A stretch of 64,000 bases of DNA from NCBI GenBank assembly GCA_903772945.1, contig CAICTM010000377.1, positions 1 to 64,000 of the forward strand, in the 5' to 3' direction. Shown piece by piece: positions 22,683 to 33,477 of this stretch. Numbering within the stretch: the first letter of the stretch is position 1; each line of letters opens with the position of its first letter. The stretch is from Seminavis robusta (lineage: Eukaryota; Bacillariophyta; Bacillariophyceae; Naviculales; Naviculaceae). The notes under the pieces are model-generated. The model was not told the DNA's origin and searched no databases. It worked only from the letters and a program-made list of their open reading frames with translations. The position numbers and the translations under genes are program-made.

Positions 22683-22975
22683 CTTGATTCGATTCGTAAT
22701 GATTTGATTTGAATCGAATCTTTGATGCCGAATACACGGACAATTCCAACGTGAAGATACCGGTGCGGGCAGTTACTGCATGGCTACGGCTCTAGACTAT
22801 ATACTCTTCTAAAGCCACTTGATTCGATTCGTAATGATTTGAATCGAATCCTTCAATCGAATGAATTAAGTTGGAATGCACGGACGATTTCAACACGATA
22901 GTACCGTACCTCACGATTAATATTCCCCAGTTTCAGTACGAGCAGTCACTGCATGGCTCTGTACTCTTGCAAAAG
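22683..22975. repeat. Tandem-duplicated 3' region with perfect hairpins
   Basis: Directly after the LRR1 stop. Two similar blocks start CTTGATTCGATTCGTAATG (22683 and about 22818) and share CACGGAC.ATT.CAAC, GCAGT.ACTGCATGGCT and ACTCTT..AAAGCCA. Each begins with a stem GATTCGATTC/GAATCGAATC: arms 22686-22695 with 22711-22720, and 22821-22830 with 22841-22850. A role in transcript 3'-end formation is possible but unproven. Confidence 0.55.
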
Positions 22976-24074
22976 CCATGATTATCGCGCAGATCATTCA
23001 TTGTGAATGGCGACGCTGCCTCCGCTTCCATCTCAAGATCTTGCTTCGACGTGGTCCATGCCGGACGGAGCCCTTTCGAGATCTGGAACTTGACCATCTT
23101 GGCTCCTCGATTGTCTGGTCTTGTCTCGAGTCAACTCTCGATCAAGCATACGGTAGATCAACTTTTTTTCCCTTCAGGTCTTTCACCGACTTGGGACGTC
23201 TTCCCTCCGACCTATCAGAGACTGGACCCTAGCTATTGCTAGCTAGAAAAAAAAAACTGAACGTCTAATAACGGATTCAGACGAGATGTGCTTGAGGACT
23301 ACCCACGAGCTAGGGCTCGGGTATTTCCCACAGTCAAGTCTGCTCACCGGCCACACTGGCCTCCTGAGAGGGTGCGACGCCTGTTAGCTATCTAAGGATT
23401 TGTACACTGAGTCAGAGCCATGATTCACCACAAATCACGAGCTCTTTGTTGAAGAGAGTTGGGGTTGGTAAAGAAGTTTGAGGGGGTAGGAGGGGTAGGG
23501 AAAAAGGGATGGTAGGAATGTCCGACTATCCTGTTTCCAGGGCTGTGGTGTAGTGACTCTCTTGTAAACAGGTTCCCATGTGTTAAAAATTGAATGATGA
23601 CTGGTGTTTCAGTTGCATGCGCGATTCAGTGGTATCTGGAATAGCCATTCCAAATGTTCGGGATTCTTGCTGGTATGCTTCGTAGAACTGAGTGGTTGTC
23701 GGATTGCTTGTGCTTTCTTTGCTTGTGACTTGGTTCTCATGTCGTGCCCATGTCTGTCTTGCTATTGCTAGCTAGATCCGGATCTCGACGTTCCTATCAT
23801 TGCTAGCTAGATCCGGATCTCGACGTTCCTATCATTCTTCGAACCCCATTTTTGCTCCATATACCGGTGCCATTGCGGTGTGCTAGCTGTGGTTCAGCAG
23901 CCTTGCTATTTTTTTTCCAGTTCTGCGAATTCGAACACGCACGAAGTACGGACCTTGAATGATGACGTGGATAGCAACCGTGACTCAGGTGGATTTCGTT
24001 CTCACCCCAGTTTCGAAGCCTTTCGCACAATCTTGCCATTTGGAAGAGGATCGAAGTTGTTGGAGGTTTGTTGC
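22976..24074. other. Intergenic upstream of NRT2-like gene
   Basis: About 1.1 kb with no recognised gene. The open frame reaches back to a GTG at 23880, but the first ATG in it is 24075, so the sequence upstream is treated as 5' leader and promoter. Confidence 0.45.
23764..23833. repeat. Two perfect 35-bp tandem repeats
   Basis: Unit 23764-23798 is repeated exactly at 23799-23833. Each unit contains GCTAGC, CTAGATCCGGATCTCGAC (with the palindrome AGATCCGGATCT) and ACGTTC. It lies about 240 bp before the NRT2-like ATG, so it may be a regulatory duplication. Confidence 0.85.
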
Positions 24075-26001
24075 ATGGCTGTTGCTGTCGACAGTGCGAC
24101 CATGACGCCTCCCCTTGGTTCTTCCGCCTCAGGTTTTGGTGGTACGGATGCTACTCGCAGTATATCTTCGACTCCAGCGACGTCTTATGGTTCGATGGAT
24201 GAGTTTCAAGAGTTTCAAGTTTCTTGGAAAGTTTGTACTCACGACGACAATGACGCTTGGATCGACTTGAATGACGATAGAGGGACTGCTGAAACAGGCT
24301 TGATGACTCTGTACCACAAGACCAAAGACTTAGACAAGCCAATTGGTTCTCTTGGCAGTGACAATGACAGCAATGACGACTTTGCAGATTCCACGGCACT
24401 CAGACAATCACTTTTGCAACGCGTCCAGAACTTTTCCGTTCCAGTGAATCCTAACAAGGGATACCGAGCAACCCAAGTGCGCCTGCTGTCTTTCCAACGT
24501 CCCCATATGAGAGCCTTTCATTGTGCTTGGTTGTGTTTCTGGTCCGTTTGGTTGCTCTGGTTCAGTGTCACCCCGCTACTGCCGTATGTTCAAACGTCGC
24601 TCTCCTCTCCTCCCGATGTTGTCATTACCAAACAAGATTTGTGGACGTCGACCATGTGGAGCATGACGGGCTCCGTCGTACTACGACTGGTACTGGGGCC
24701 GCTCTGTGATCAGTACGGAGGCAAAATTGTCCTCACCAGTGTTCTAGGGGTGTGTGCCATTTTGGGCGGGAGTATGGGGTTCCTGACACGGCACAGTTTC
24801 ACCACCTTTACCACCTTACGAGCCTTGGTGGGATGTGTGGCAGGGACCCTCGTCCCGGCACAGTATTGGATCACGACACAGTTTGTACCCGAAATTTGTG
24901 GGACTACCATGGCACTGGTGGTCGGATGGGGCGCCACGGGAGGAGCCATGGCACTTGTGTTCATGGGATCCATTGTCTTCCCAATCTGCTTGCACTGGCT
25001 GGATGATAATGAAGATTTGGCTTGGAGGGTGGCGTTGCTTGTACCAGCCGTCATTGCATTTGTCATTGCATGTCTATCCTATCGGTATGCCGATGATACA
25101 CCCTTGGGTAGCATACCACAAGTACAAAAGGCAGGACTATTGCAATCACGGTCTGCCGCTGATTCCTTTGGAGCAGGAGCCATCAATCTCAATGCGTGGT
25201 TGCTCTTTTTCCAGTAAGTGAGACAGCACACGACAGAGCTAAGCAAGGCAACGATCAATGCAAAAACACCTCAATCCTCAATTTTGTTTCATTCCTGATG
25301 TCATTACTGTACCGGTTAGATTTGCCGCGGGGTTGGGCATTGAATTGACCACAGAATCGGGGATATCAGCACATTTGGCCGAACGATTCGATCTCTCGCT
25401 GGCGCATGCGTCTTCCTTGGCCAGTCTCTTTGGACTCATGAACTTTTTTGCAAGAGGACTGGGAGGGTGGATCTCGGATCAAATGCATCAACGCGACAGT
25501 CTACGAGGAAGACTTTCCGTTCATTGGACACTCATGGTCTTGGAGGCAGGCATGATTTTGGTCTTTTGTTACACGACAACCTTGCCCACCACATTGCTGG
25601 CCATGATTTCGTTTGCCATTCTAGGACAAATGTCCTTGGGAACGTGCATGGCCATTGTGCCATACATCGACCCCGCCAACACGGGCACCATTGGTGGAAT
25701 TGTTGGAGCCGGAGGGAACGTGGGAGCTATCGTCCTAAGCAACGTCTTTCGGAATGCTTCTTCCGATCTGGAAGCCTTTCAAGTCATGGCCGTGTTTTGC
25801 ATTGCCATGTCCTTGTTGACACCCTTGATTCACATTCGAGGATATCGTGGAATTTGCCTTGGAACCGAACAAGACGGAAAAGATGCAAGCAATCTACAAC
25901 TTCATCATCCGAAAAAACCACTTCAATCTTCATTGCTGGTACCACGGAAAGTTACGGCGATTATTCACAGTCAAGACGACGAAGAGAGATGTGAACCATA
26001 A
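24075..26001 (+). CDS. NRT2-like nitrate/nitrite transporter (MFS, NNP family)
   Basis: Predicted proton-coupled high-affinity nitrate transporter of the plasma membrane. Exons are 24075-25213 and 25320-26001 with a 106-nt intron; the product is 606 residues, longer than usual because of an N-terminal region of about 145 residues. The joint reads LLFFQFAAGLGIELTTESG. Twelve helices are inferred. Arg residues that bind nitrate in this family appear conserved in TM2 (SVVLRLVLGPLCDQYGG) and TM8 (LFGLMNFFARGLGGWISD). The second NNP signature is present (GIVGAGGNVGAIVLSNVF). The first is altered: GWGATGGAM replaces the usual GWGNLGGG. This suggests a divergent clade whose substrate might not be nitrate. 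The start was chosen as the first ATG of the frame. Confidence 0.8.
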
Positions 26002-26420
26002 CCATGCAGCTAGGATGCCCTGGTATCATGGAATCTCTACGGACCAACGTGTCTTTTTGGGATCGGCAATATTGATGTTCCGTTATCTTCTATCAATCGT
26101 GTACTGGATGATGTTACTGTAGCACTCTTCAGCAACTTTCGACCATAGTTTCCATCCCATGGGAAAATCCTACTCCTGCCTCAGTCTGAAAGTACTACTA
26201 GAAGTACGGTAGGTCGAGTAAGTACGGAGAGGGCCATCGTGCTTTTGGGCTGGATCCAGGGGCATGAACCTTCGGCAAGCCCAGCTGTTGCTCCGGTCCT
26301 TTTGGTCTAGGATTATCAACGCACTGGAGCCTGGTACCGGTATAGGAAAGTTGACTCTGTCGGATCACCGAGATTCGGCCGAAGAGGCTCCTGCGAAGAT
26401 ACCTCTCTACGCGGGTCTGC
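26002..26420. other. Convergent intergenic region
   Basis: The 419 bp between the stops of the NRT2-like gene (plus) and the hydrolase (minus). It contains TACCGGTATA near 26335. It presumably holds both 3' UTRs; no hairpin terminator was recognised. Confidence 0.4.
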
Positions 26421-28678
26421 TCATGCAGTGAAAACGTAGGAAAGGTCAGTGTCATCCGCAAAACCAAACTCGCAGACTAAAGAAAATACAGAGAACGAGA
26501 AAAACCATGCATCGCAAGGTGAGATCTTTCTACGGTGGGATGATTGAATGAAAAGGCATTGCCTACCTTGCCCATCTGTAAATGTTGGGTAACCAACTTG
26601 GAAGTACTGTTCAATGAGCCTGTGGCAATCGGGGTCTGATGCAGCAAGGGTATGCCCAGTGGACTGAGATGTCAATAAATGAGTGCTGGGGAACCCAACC
26701 TTCATTTCTTGTGTCCATGTATAAGGAGTGCGGGGATCATACAAAATGCCTGCAATTATGCCTGTAGAAGCGAAATCATCCAATGCGAGATGAGTTGCCG
26801 CGTACAAAAGCTGCATGGATGCAAATGATTGCGCGATCAGTAGACCTGCACGAGATCGGACGCACCTGAAGTAAAGGGGTTGCCAAGTGGTGGCATTGGA
26901 GAGGACTTGGGCCAGAAGTAGCCGAACAGATACTCGGTCAAGAACTGCCTTCCCGGTTCCTCGGACCCCGCTCCGTTGTATCGTTCATTGATTTCCATTG
27001 TCTCTTTCACCAGCCTGTCGTCATCGTAGATTGGACCGGAACGATCCTGTCCTCGAACCAACTGAATAGAGATTTGATTCGCTGCATTCAATATGAAATA
27101 CTCTGGATTCCCGTATACAGTGACGGTCGGATCTCCCAGCTCAAGGGGGGTGTACGTTGGCTGCGATCTGTTTCCGTCATTGGAATCTTTCCAGTTTGAC
27201 ACCAGTGCTGATGCGATCTCCACTTGTAGTAGATTGAGTGTGCCTTGAGCGTCGCCCGTAGCAGCAGTATCGCAGATCAACTGAGCCGCTTCCCTGTCGA
27301 CAAGGAGTTTTTGGATGAATTGTTCGAGCGTATTGGTCCTTGACAGTGGCCCCAAGTCACTCACTGCGGCGATAACGTCACTCAAATCTTTCATGCACTT
27401 TCTCATGTCTTCCACTGGACAGCTTCCAGGATCTAGAAAATTCCTGGCAGTGCACGAGAAGATGATGTAGTCAATTCGTTCGTTGAACCCAATTGCTCTT
27501 GTTCTTGCATTGTGGTAATGATCAGGACTTGTACTCAAGCTCCCGTCCAATACAAAGAGGCCCACGTACTCGTTTTCAAACATTGTAGCATAGGCTGCAA
27601 AAGCAGCAGACCCATAGGAGACACCGTAGAAGTGTAAGGAAGGCGCATTCAACAACAGTCTCATGCGGAAGAGGTCCTCTGCTAGCTGTCTCGTCCCGGA
27701 ATACTCGAGAAAGTGGAATCTTGTAATGTTACCATCCTCTTGAGTGGCGTTCAAGTGAAATCCACAATCCGCGCATGTCCAGCATTGCATCATTCGTCTC
27801 CTGTGGACAGGAAGCAATGATTTGATACCTTCTTCTGTAAGATCAAAGGTCGTGTTGGCATATTCAGGTGGTAGGTTTCTCTCCACAAGAATGCCATTGC
27901 CATCTCTTTGAAAGTCCAGTAAAGAGCATGCTTCATGTGCAAAGCTTGGCTGGGAACGGCCAACCCCTCGCTGTAAAGTGGGACAGGCAGCGATGTGAAA
28001 GATGCATAGTGAGCAAAATAGAACCCTTCCACCATCATCCGGATTGCCTCCTCAATCAATAGCCTATTTTTGCGATTCGGAGACTCTTACCTGGTCAATC
28101 GACAAGATGTTGTAGTCATTGGCAACGTCTTCTCCAAGCTTCAAGGCTTGTTCGATTCCACAACCAGACAAGGAACCGGGACCACCACAGTGTGAGACCA
28201 AGTTTCCTTTGACAGCTGGTTGTTTGTTTGCAAATCGCATGCATACATACACCTCAATGGTAGGATAGGTAACACCAGGACGTGATCCAAGCCGTGATTT
28301 GAGGAATCCACAGGTGACCGCACCGGCAGCAACTTCCTCGGGATTTGCCCATTCAAATAGTTCTGGGTCAATTCGTTTCCTGAAGAAGTCAAGGGACTCT
28401 GCCTTGTAAAACTTGTTTTTGGACTCTTGATGGCTTGTTGGTTTTTCATTTCCAGGATATGTTTCTTCACCGACCCAAGGATCCCACGTGTTAGCGGTTC
28501 TCCTCGTCGCACCGTTTGGAAGCAATATTCGATGCTTGTGCTGTAGGACCCGATGGGGCCACAGAATTCCTGTTGCATCCTTGGCTATCTCGTCATTGTG
28601 GTAATCCGTGGCAGTGACAAGGCAAAGTACAGGCCATGCAATTGTCCCAACGAACAACAAAGCCCTCATCTCTATCAC
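26421..28678 (-). CDS. Secreted TAP-type alpha/beta hydrolase (peptidase S33-like)
   Basis: Resembles tripeptidyl aminopeptidases of the S33 family that cleave N-terminal peptides outside the cell. Four exons, 28091-28678, 26866-27970, 26567-26761 and 26421-26476, give 647 residues; the introns are 120, 104 and 90 nt. A signal peptide is likely (FVGTIAWPVLCLVTA). Family features are the HCGGPG turn (about residue 163), IDQ joined by splicing to RGVGRS, the nucleophile elbow YGVSYGSAAF (Ser about 313), and the TAP C-terminal block. In that block, Asp lies in GILYDPRTPYTW and His in STGHTLAASDPDC. The last two exons were assigned by frame and splice consensus; the third acceptor has an alternative 12 nt downstream. 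The substrate cannot be inferred. Several Cys residues fit an extracellular protein. Confidence 0.82.
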
Positions 28679-30009
28679 TGCATGTTCCCGGTGAAAAGCA
28701 TTGGCTCATGGTGGTGCTGTGGTGGATCCAACGGCTTCGTGTCTCCTTTTTTTGGTCTTGGCGCGGGAGTTGACGCTTCAAGTCGAGTCAAGTCGAGTCG
28801 AGTCGAGTCCAGTCGAGCGACTCGACTCGACTCGACTCGGAAGATTCGTTCGTTCCTTCCTATGAGAAACACAGCGAGGCTGAATGTGCTGCGCTGGCAC
28901 CGTAGCTGCGAGGCTTGGTATGGTACCTGATGAGGTATAAAAGGTTTCCCCTCTGTTCTCATGCATCGACCCTGGTAAGTAACTTCGTCGAGTCTCCACC
29001 ATTCCCTGCAAACCGAGAAAGGTACCAAAGATTCAGGGAACCCGACTCTTCTTTCGTGTCAGGTGGCTGCATAGGTGCAATGACGATATTGCCACCAAGC
29101 CATGCCAGATTACTAGTGCCCCGGTAGCCGGAACCGAGAAGCTCCAATGACCACTGACAGCGACAAGCTCAGCAACACTAGCTAGCTAGACTACGGCCAG
29201 TAGAGCCAGCTGGATAGCAGAGATACCGGTAGCAGCTGCTCAGGCCAACAAAGTTCAGTTGTACCGCTGGTACCGAAGGCATTACTGCAACCAAAAATCG
29301 AAGGCAAGTCTCAGTAACTGTTTGTGCAGCTAACGCCAATAAAACTCACATTCAGGGTTGGAAATAAGGAGGATAAGAAGGGCCTCATTCTTTTGTTCTT
29401 CAAGAATGCAGAAATAGTTCTAGTGGTCACAAGGAGCACTAATGCTTTTGGAAACTCATTTTGTAATTTTGTAATTATGTTCTAGAAGATTGTTTTGGTT
29501 CATACCCGTACGTACTCCAGTAGTAGTCATCCATTTAAAAAATCACTTCGATCAATTAATTAATCGTTGATGGGTGATCACTACTTAAGCGTACATTACT
29601 ACAGTACAGTACTGGAGTAGTTACTACTCGTAGTACTGTAGCACGGTACATCTGTACGTGACATTGTTCGAATCGAATCGTTCCAAACGTTCTACTACAG
29701 TAGTACCACTACTCGTCTTTTGTCTTTTGTAGCTACTAGTACTGTACTTGTATTGTTTGTACCTGTACCGGTAGCAGACATAAGTCTATACTTTCCTCTC
29801 TGAGAACATTCATAGTCACAGCAAAGTTCACAAACCACCGAATGGATGCTCATACTGGCATCCCAACTGACCCGAAGAACCATTCAGCGTTAGCTGCTGT
29901 GTGCTGGGAGGGTGCCAATTTTTAAAGCGTCAAGACAGGCAACAGTCACACAGCCTTCATCTGCCTCGTCATCTAATACCGGTACGGTAGTCTTCATTTT
30001 CTACCGTAC
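28679..30009. other. Intergenic rich in short palindromes
   Basis: About 1.3 kb between divergent genes, with no coding region recognised. It contains GCTAGCTAG (29185), ACCGGTAG (29225, 29768), and CTACAGTAC with GTACTGTAG as a separated inverted pair near 29598-29641. It serves as the upstream region of both the hydrolase and LRR2. Confidence 0.45.
28780..28839. repeat. (AGTCG)n/(CGACT)n inverted microsatellite
   Basis: About seven AGTC(G/A) pentamers (28780-28816) are followed immediately by about five CGACT pentamers (28817-28839). The two halves are reverse complements, so the tract can form a long hairpin. It lies about 100 bp upstream of the hydrolase ATG. Confidence 0.8.
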
Positions 30010-32646
30010 ATGCAAAGGTCGACGATGAGAACCAACCAAGCCAACCACAAGGATATCACAACTACTACATGTACTGGTAGCACCAACGGGGAAGCAGAGG
30101 ATATTCTCGAGCATGTTGTTACTACTAGAACTACCGGTACCTGTAGCACTGGAGATGCGGAGCGCCAAAAGCTAGCGGAGTATGAACGTAGGAATCTACG
30201 TGCACATGTAGCGGCAGCTACTGGTATACCGGTAGCTCCTGGTAGGAAGCAGCATCATACTGCATGCAGTGCTAAAGCCACCAGACCAATGAGACAGGCT
30301 ACAACTAGTACCAGTAGTAGAAGTACCGGTAGAACCAGTACTGCTAGCCACAATGGCAGGAATATGTACAGGCAGGACACCGGTAATGCCAGCGGTGATT
30401 CCAGTGATTCCAGCGGTGAATTTCTGACTATTGATGAAATCACCAAACTGGCGGCAGTTCGGCAGAGTCTCCAATCATCAGCATTATCAGGATGCAATCC
30501 TCCGAAAAGGGCATCCTTCAGCGCTCAAGATGGTGGAAAGCAACAGATTCCACTTCCGGATGGAGCACCTCAACCGGGGGCGTACGCAGGAGCTCCTGGT
30601 GAGGGTCTGCAGAGAACCCACAGACCCAGTTTCGCTCTACTTGGGGTAGCTGCTTCATCAGTACATGTAGAAGCAATGAAAGACCACAGTGATTACAACG
30701 AGGATGGAAGTCTTGCGTCCGTTGTTGAGGAGGGAGAAGTGCACAAGGCCTCAGAGTCAAGCCAAGTCACTTCTGCTGTGACTGTTGCTACCACCACCAT
30801 CACCAATAGGCGGATTCTGCAACAATGCAATCATACGAATAGTGCAGAGATGTCTGTAAATGATGTCTTCACATGCGAGGACAGCAGCAGTGGATTGGCG
30901 GTGGCAGAGGCGGTGGAAGAGGAAGATGACATGCCACGGCAACACGCTGCTGAGTTTGACATGGACGAAGCGCAACGGAGAAAGAAAGAATCCATGAATC
31001 ACTTCAAAACAAGGATTTTCTTGGCAGTCATTCTTTTCATTGCTGTTGTCATGGTTTGCATTGCAATGGTGGTGGTCAAGATAGAAGATGCACACAAGAA
31101 GTCAGGATCACAGCCTTCCATGGAGACACCCGCCAATAGTTCAGCTTCGCGTCAACCATCTACCATGGAAGATGCTTTGCTGGATCTTTTCCCACAGGAA
31201 ACAGTTCAGCTCATAATGGGAGACCCTCAGTCATCCCAATCCCAAGCGTTCCAATGGCTACTGGATGATATTAGGGATACCCAAGGATCTGTGTCAGAAG
31301 ACCGAATCAAGCAACGATTTGCTTTGGCCACAGTCTACTTTGGCACCAATGGAGACTCATGGACCAACAATGAAAGCTGGCTCATCCACAACATTCACGA
31401 GTGTGACTGGTTTACAAAACCAGACTACTCACACCGACAGGAACTCTCCAATTTGTATCCTGGGCTGCTCACGGAGTTTGAAACTCCGGCTTCCAAATGC
31501 AGCAGTAATGGACTCTACCAGCACTTGTGGCTAGACAGCAATCATCTCGTTGGAAGTCTACCCAATGAACTTTACATGATGACATCACTCCTATCCATGT
31601 CGGCTGGATTGAATCGGCTACGTGGGACCATCTCAACCCAGGTTGCCCAACTGACCCAGCTGACACATTTGTCCCTGTTCTACCTGGCAGAAGTTGTAGG
31701 ACCCATACCCTCGGAACTGGGTCTCTTGACTGGACTCAGAGGAATCGGACTCAACAACAATGGTCATACAGGGACGATTCCATCCGAGCTGTGGCAGCTC
31801 ACAAATATGGAGACTGTTGTGGTGATGGAGAACCCTGAGCTTCATGGCATCATCCCCACCGAGATTGGGAATTTCCACAAGCTGAGGTGGTTCATCAGCT
31901 CTGGTATGCATCTCACAGGTAGGTAACAGCAGCAGCAAATGACGAGTTGCTATGCTTTTGTCCTTCCCCACAACTCAATTCTACTTTTTGCTCATCCTAC
32001 AGGCACCATTCCTACCGAGGTTGGCAGGCTGAAAAAGCTTGAATGGATTACATTGAATGCAAACAAGTTGACTGGAACAGTGCCATCTGAGTTTGGAACA
32101 CTGCCAGAGGTTCTGTTGATTGAGTTGTTTGGTAACGCATTGGTTGGGAGTTTGCCCACTGAGTTTGGACACCTAACATCACTTACAATGTTCAAGGCTG
32201 GTGGTAATCGCTTATATGGCTCCATTCCCAGTGAATACGGTCATCTGACATCGATAACCCGAGGACTTGCCCTTCAGAACAACAGCCTCACAGGTACAAT
32301 CCCAACTGAGCTGTCCAGGCTGACTTCTTTAGAAAAGTTGAAATTGGAGGAGAACCAACTCTCCGGCCAAGTCCCCAGTGAATTCGGCAAGCTAACCAGT
32401 GCTGGCCTGCTGGATCTTTCCCAAAACTTACTATCAGGGACTGTTCCTCAAGAGCTATCCACACTGCAACACTCTCTTCATACATTGCACTTGGAAGGGA
32501 ATGCCCTGCTTTCTGGTATCTGGCCCGAGTCCCTCTGCAGCATCCATGGCACCTGCAAGGTCAACCCCTTGTTTCCGTGTAAGGGAAACTACGGGCTTTT
32601 CTTTGACTGTACGAGCCTCTTGTGTGGCTGTGAATGCCTCTGTTAG
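30010..32646 (+). CDS. LRR transmembrane protein 2
   Basis: Exons 30010-31918 and 32003-32646 are joined inside an LRR by an 84-nt GTAGGT..CAG intron (HLTG to TIPTEVGRLKKL), giving 850 residues. The cytosolic N-terminus is about 335 residues, Thr/Ser-rich, with the family motif QPGAYAGAPGEGLQRTHRPS. One membrane helix follows (IFLAVILFIAVVMVCIAMVV, about 335-357). Then come the cap motif QRFALATVYFGTNGDSW with HECDW, about twelve LRRs and a Cys-rich end (LLCGCECLC). No kinase is present. The first third of the coding sequence is loaded with palindromic ACCGGT, CTACATGTAG and ACTAGT motifs like those in the intergenic DNA, which suggests the variable N-terminus grew from such sequence. It is a paralogue of LRR1 and LRR3 in the same orientation. 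Confidence 0.85.
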
Positions 32647-32784
32647 GTGGTAGCTTACATATCTACATGATAGCATTACTATAGTGTTTTGTTGTGTTTT
32701 TGTATAGAAGTATGAAGAAGGAACTATAGATTGTTTACAAAGAGTGATGCCAGATCCAAGTAGCTTAAATGGAAATCATGTTGT

Positions 32785-33477
32785 CTAAGCCGCTGGTGCC
32801 AGACTCAAATTCATTCCCTCCAGAAAGGTACAGACATTTTCAATAAAGAGACGAAAGTCTTCTGAGGGCACTGATAGCCGTGCCATGGGGAGACAGATGA
32901 GTCCCTTGAGCCACGACAGAGTCTGTCTCGTGTTACAAAAGTCAAGTCGATGTGAGTGAATGTGTCCCGTGTTGCAGGCCATGGCCAATAGGAGCCAGAC
33001 AAGATCCCCGCCTTGTTGTGCGACTTTGCGGTTGGAGGAGAAAGTTTGATGGATCAAACTCGTGACATTGCCATAAACGTCAATGGCGTGACGCATGACC
33101 GAGTCGTCTTGTCGGTGAGTCGTCAAAGCTGCGAGCTGAGTTGCCAATCCCAGATTGTAGAGAAGCACCATGGACAACGTCGTTTCGGAAATCTCGTGAG
33201 ACCTCCCGGGATCCACGACAAATGCGCAGGGATACAGTTGGAACAAGTTGTTTGGCGACAGTCGATGAGCCTCTTCCTTGCTCATCAGGCGAACGCTGTG
33301 GACGTCTCTAGTACCGGTAGTTGAGTGAATGTATTTCAAGTTCGGACGCTCTCCCTTTGCATGTAGGTTCTGTAGAGCAGCTTTGAGCATATTGGCAGCC
33401 TCCGCGTACTCGCAGTCTGCCACGAGAGCCACGGCCTGCGCATTGTAGTCGATGCATATCTGGTTGGACAATGTCAT
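32785..33477 (-). CDS. Uncharacterised protein with TPR-like N-terminus
   Basis: Single exon, 230 residues, not recognised. The N-terminus resembles a tetratricopeptide helix pair (AVALVADCEYAEAANMLKAA). The middle is hydrophobic and helical (TTLSMVLLYNLGLATQLAAL), followed by DLVWLLLAMACNTGHIHSH and a C-terminal FRLFIENVCTFLEGMNLSLA. No signal peptide or clear membrane helix was seen. The pattern of short helical repeats suggests a helical scaffold. It converges with LRR2, whose stop is about 140 bp away. The absence of interruptions and the balanced composition argue for a real gene. Confidence 0.6.
   Translation of the reverse strand: MTLSNQICIDYNAQAVALVADCEYAEAANMLKAALQNLHAKGERPNLKYIHSTTGTRDVHSVRLMSKEEAHRLSPNNLFQLYPCAFVVDPGRSHEISETTLSMVLLYNLGLATQLAALTTHRQDDSVMRHAIDVYGNVTSLIHQTFSSNRKVAQQGGDLVWLLLAMACNTGHIHSHRLDFCNTRQTLSWLKGLICLPMARLSVPSEDFRLFIENVCTFLEGMNLSLAPAA

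Noticed and set aside
29660-29680. GTTCGAATCG as a tRNA T-arm
   Set aside because: No flanking 5-bp T-stem, anticodon arm or acceptor stem; it is part of a GATTCGAATC-type palindrome. A similar GTTCGATTC near 63380 was rejected for the same reason.
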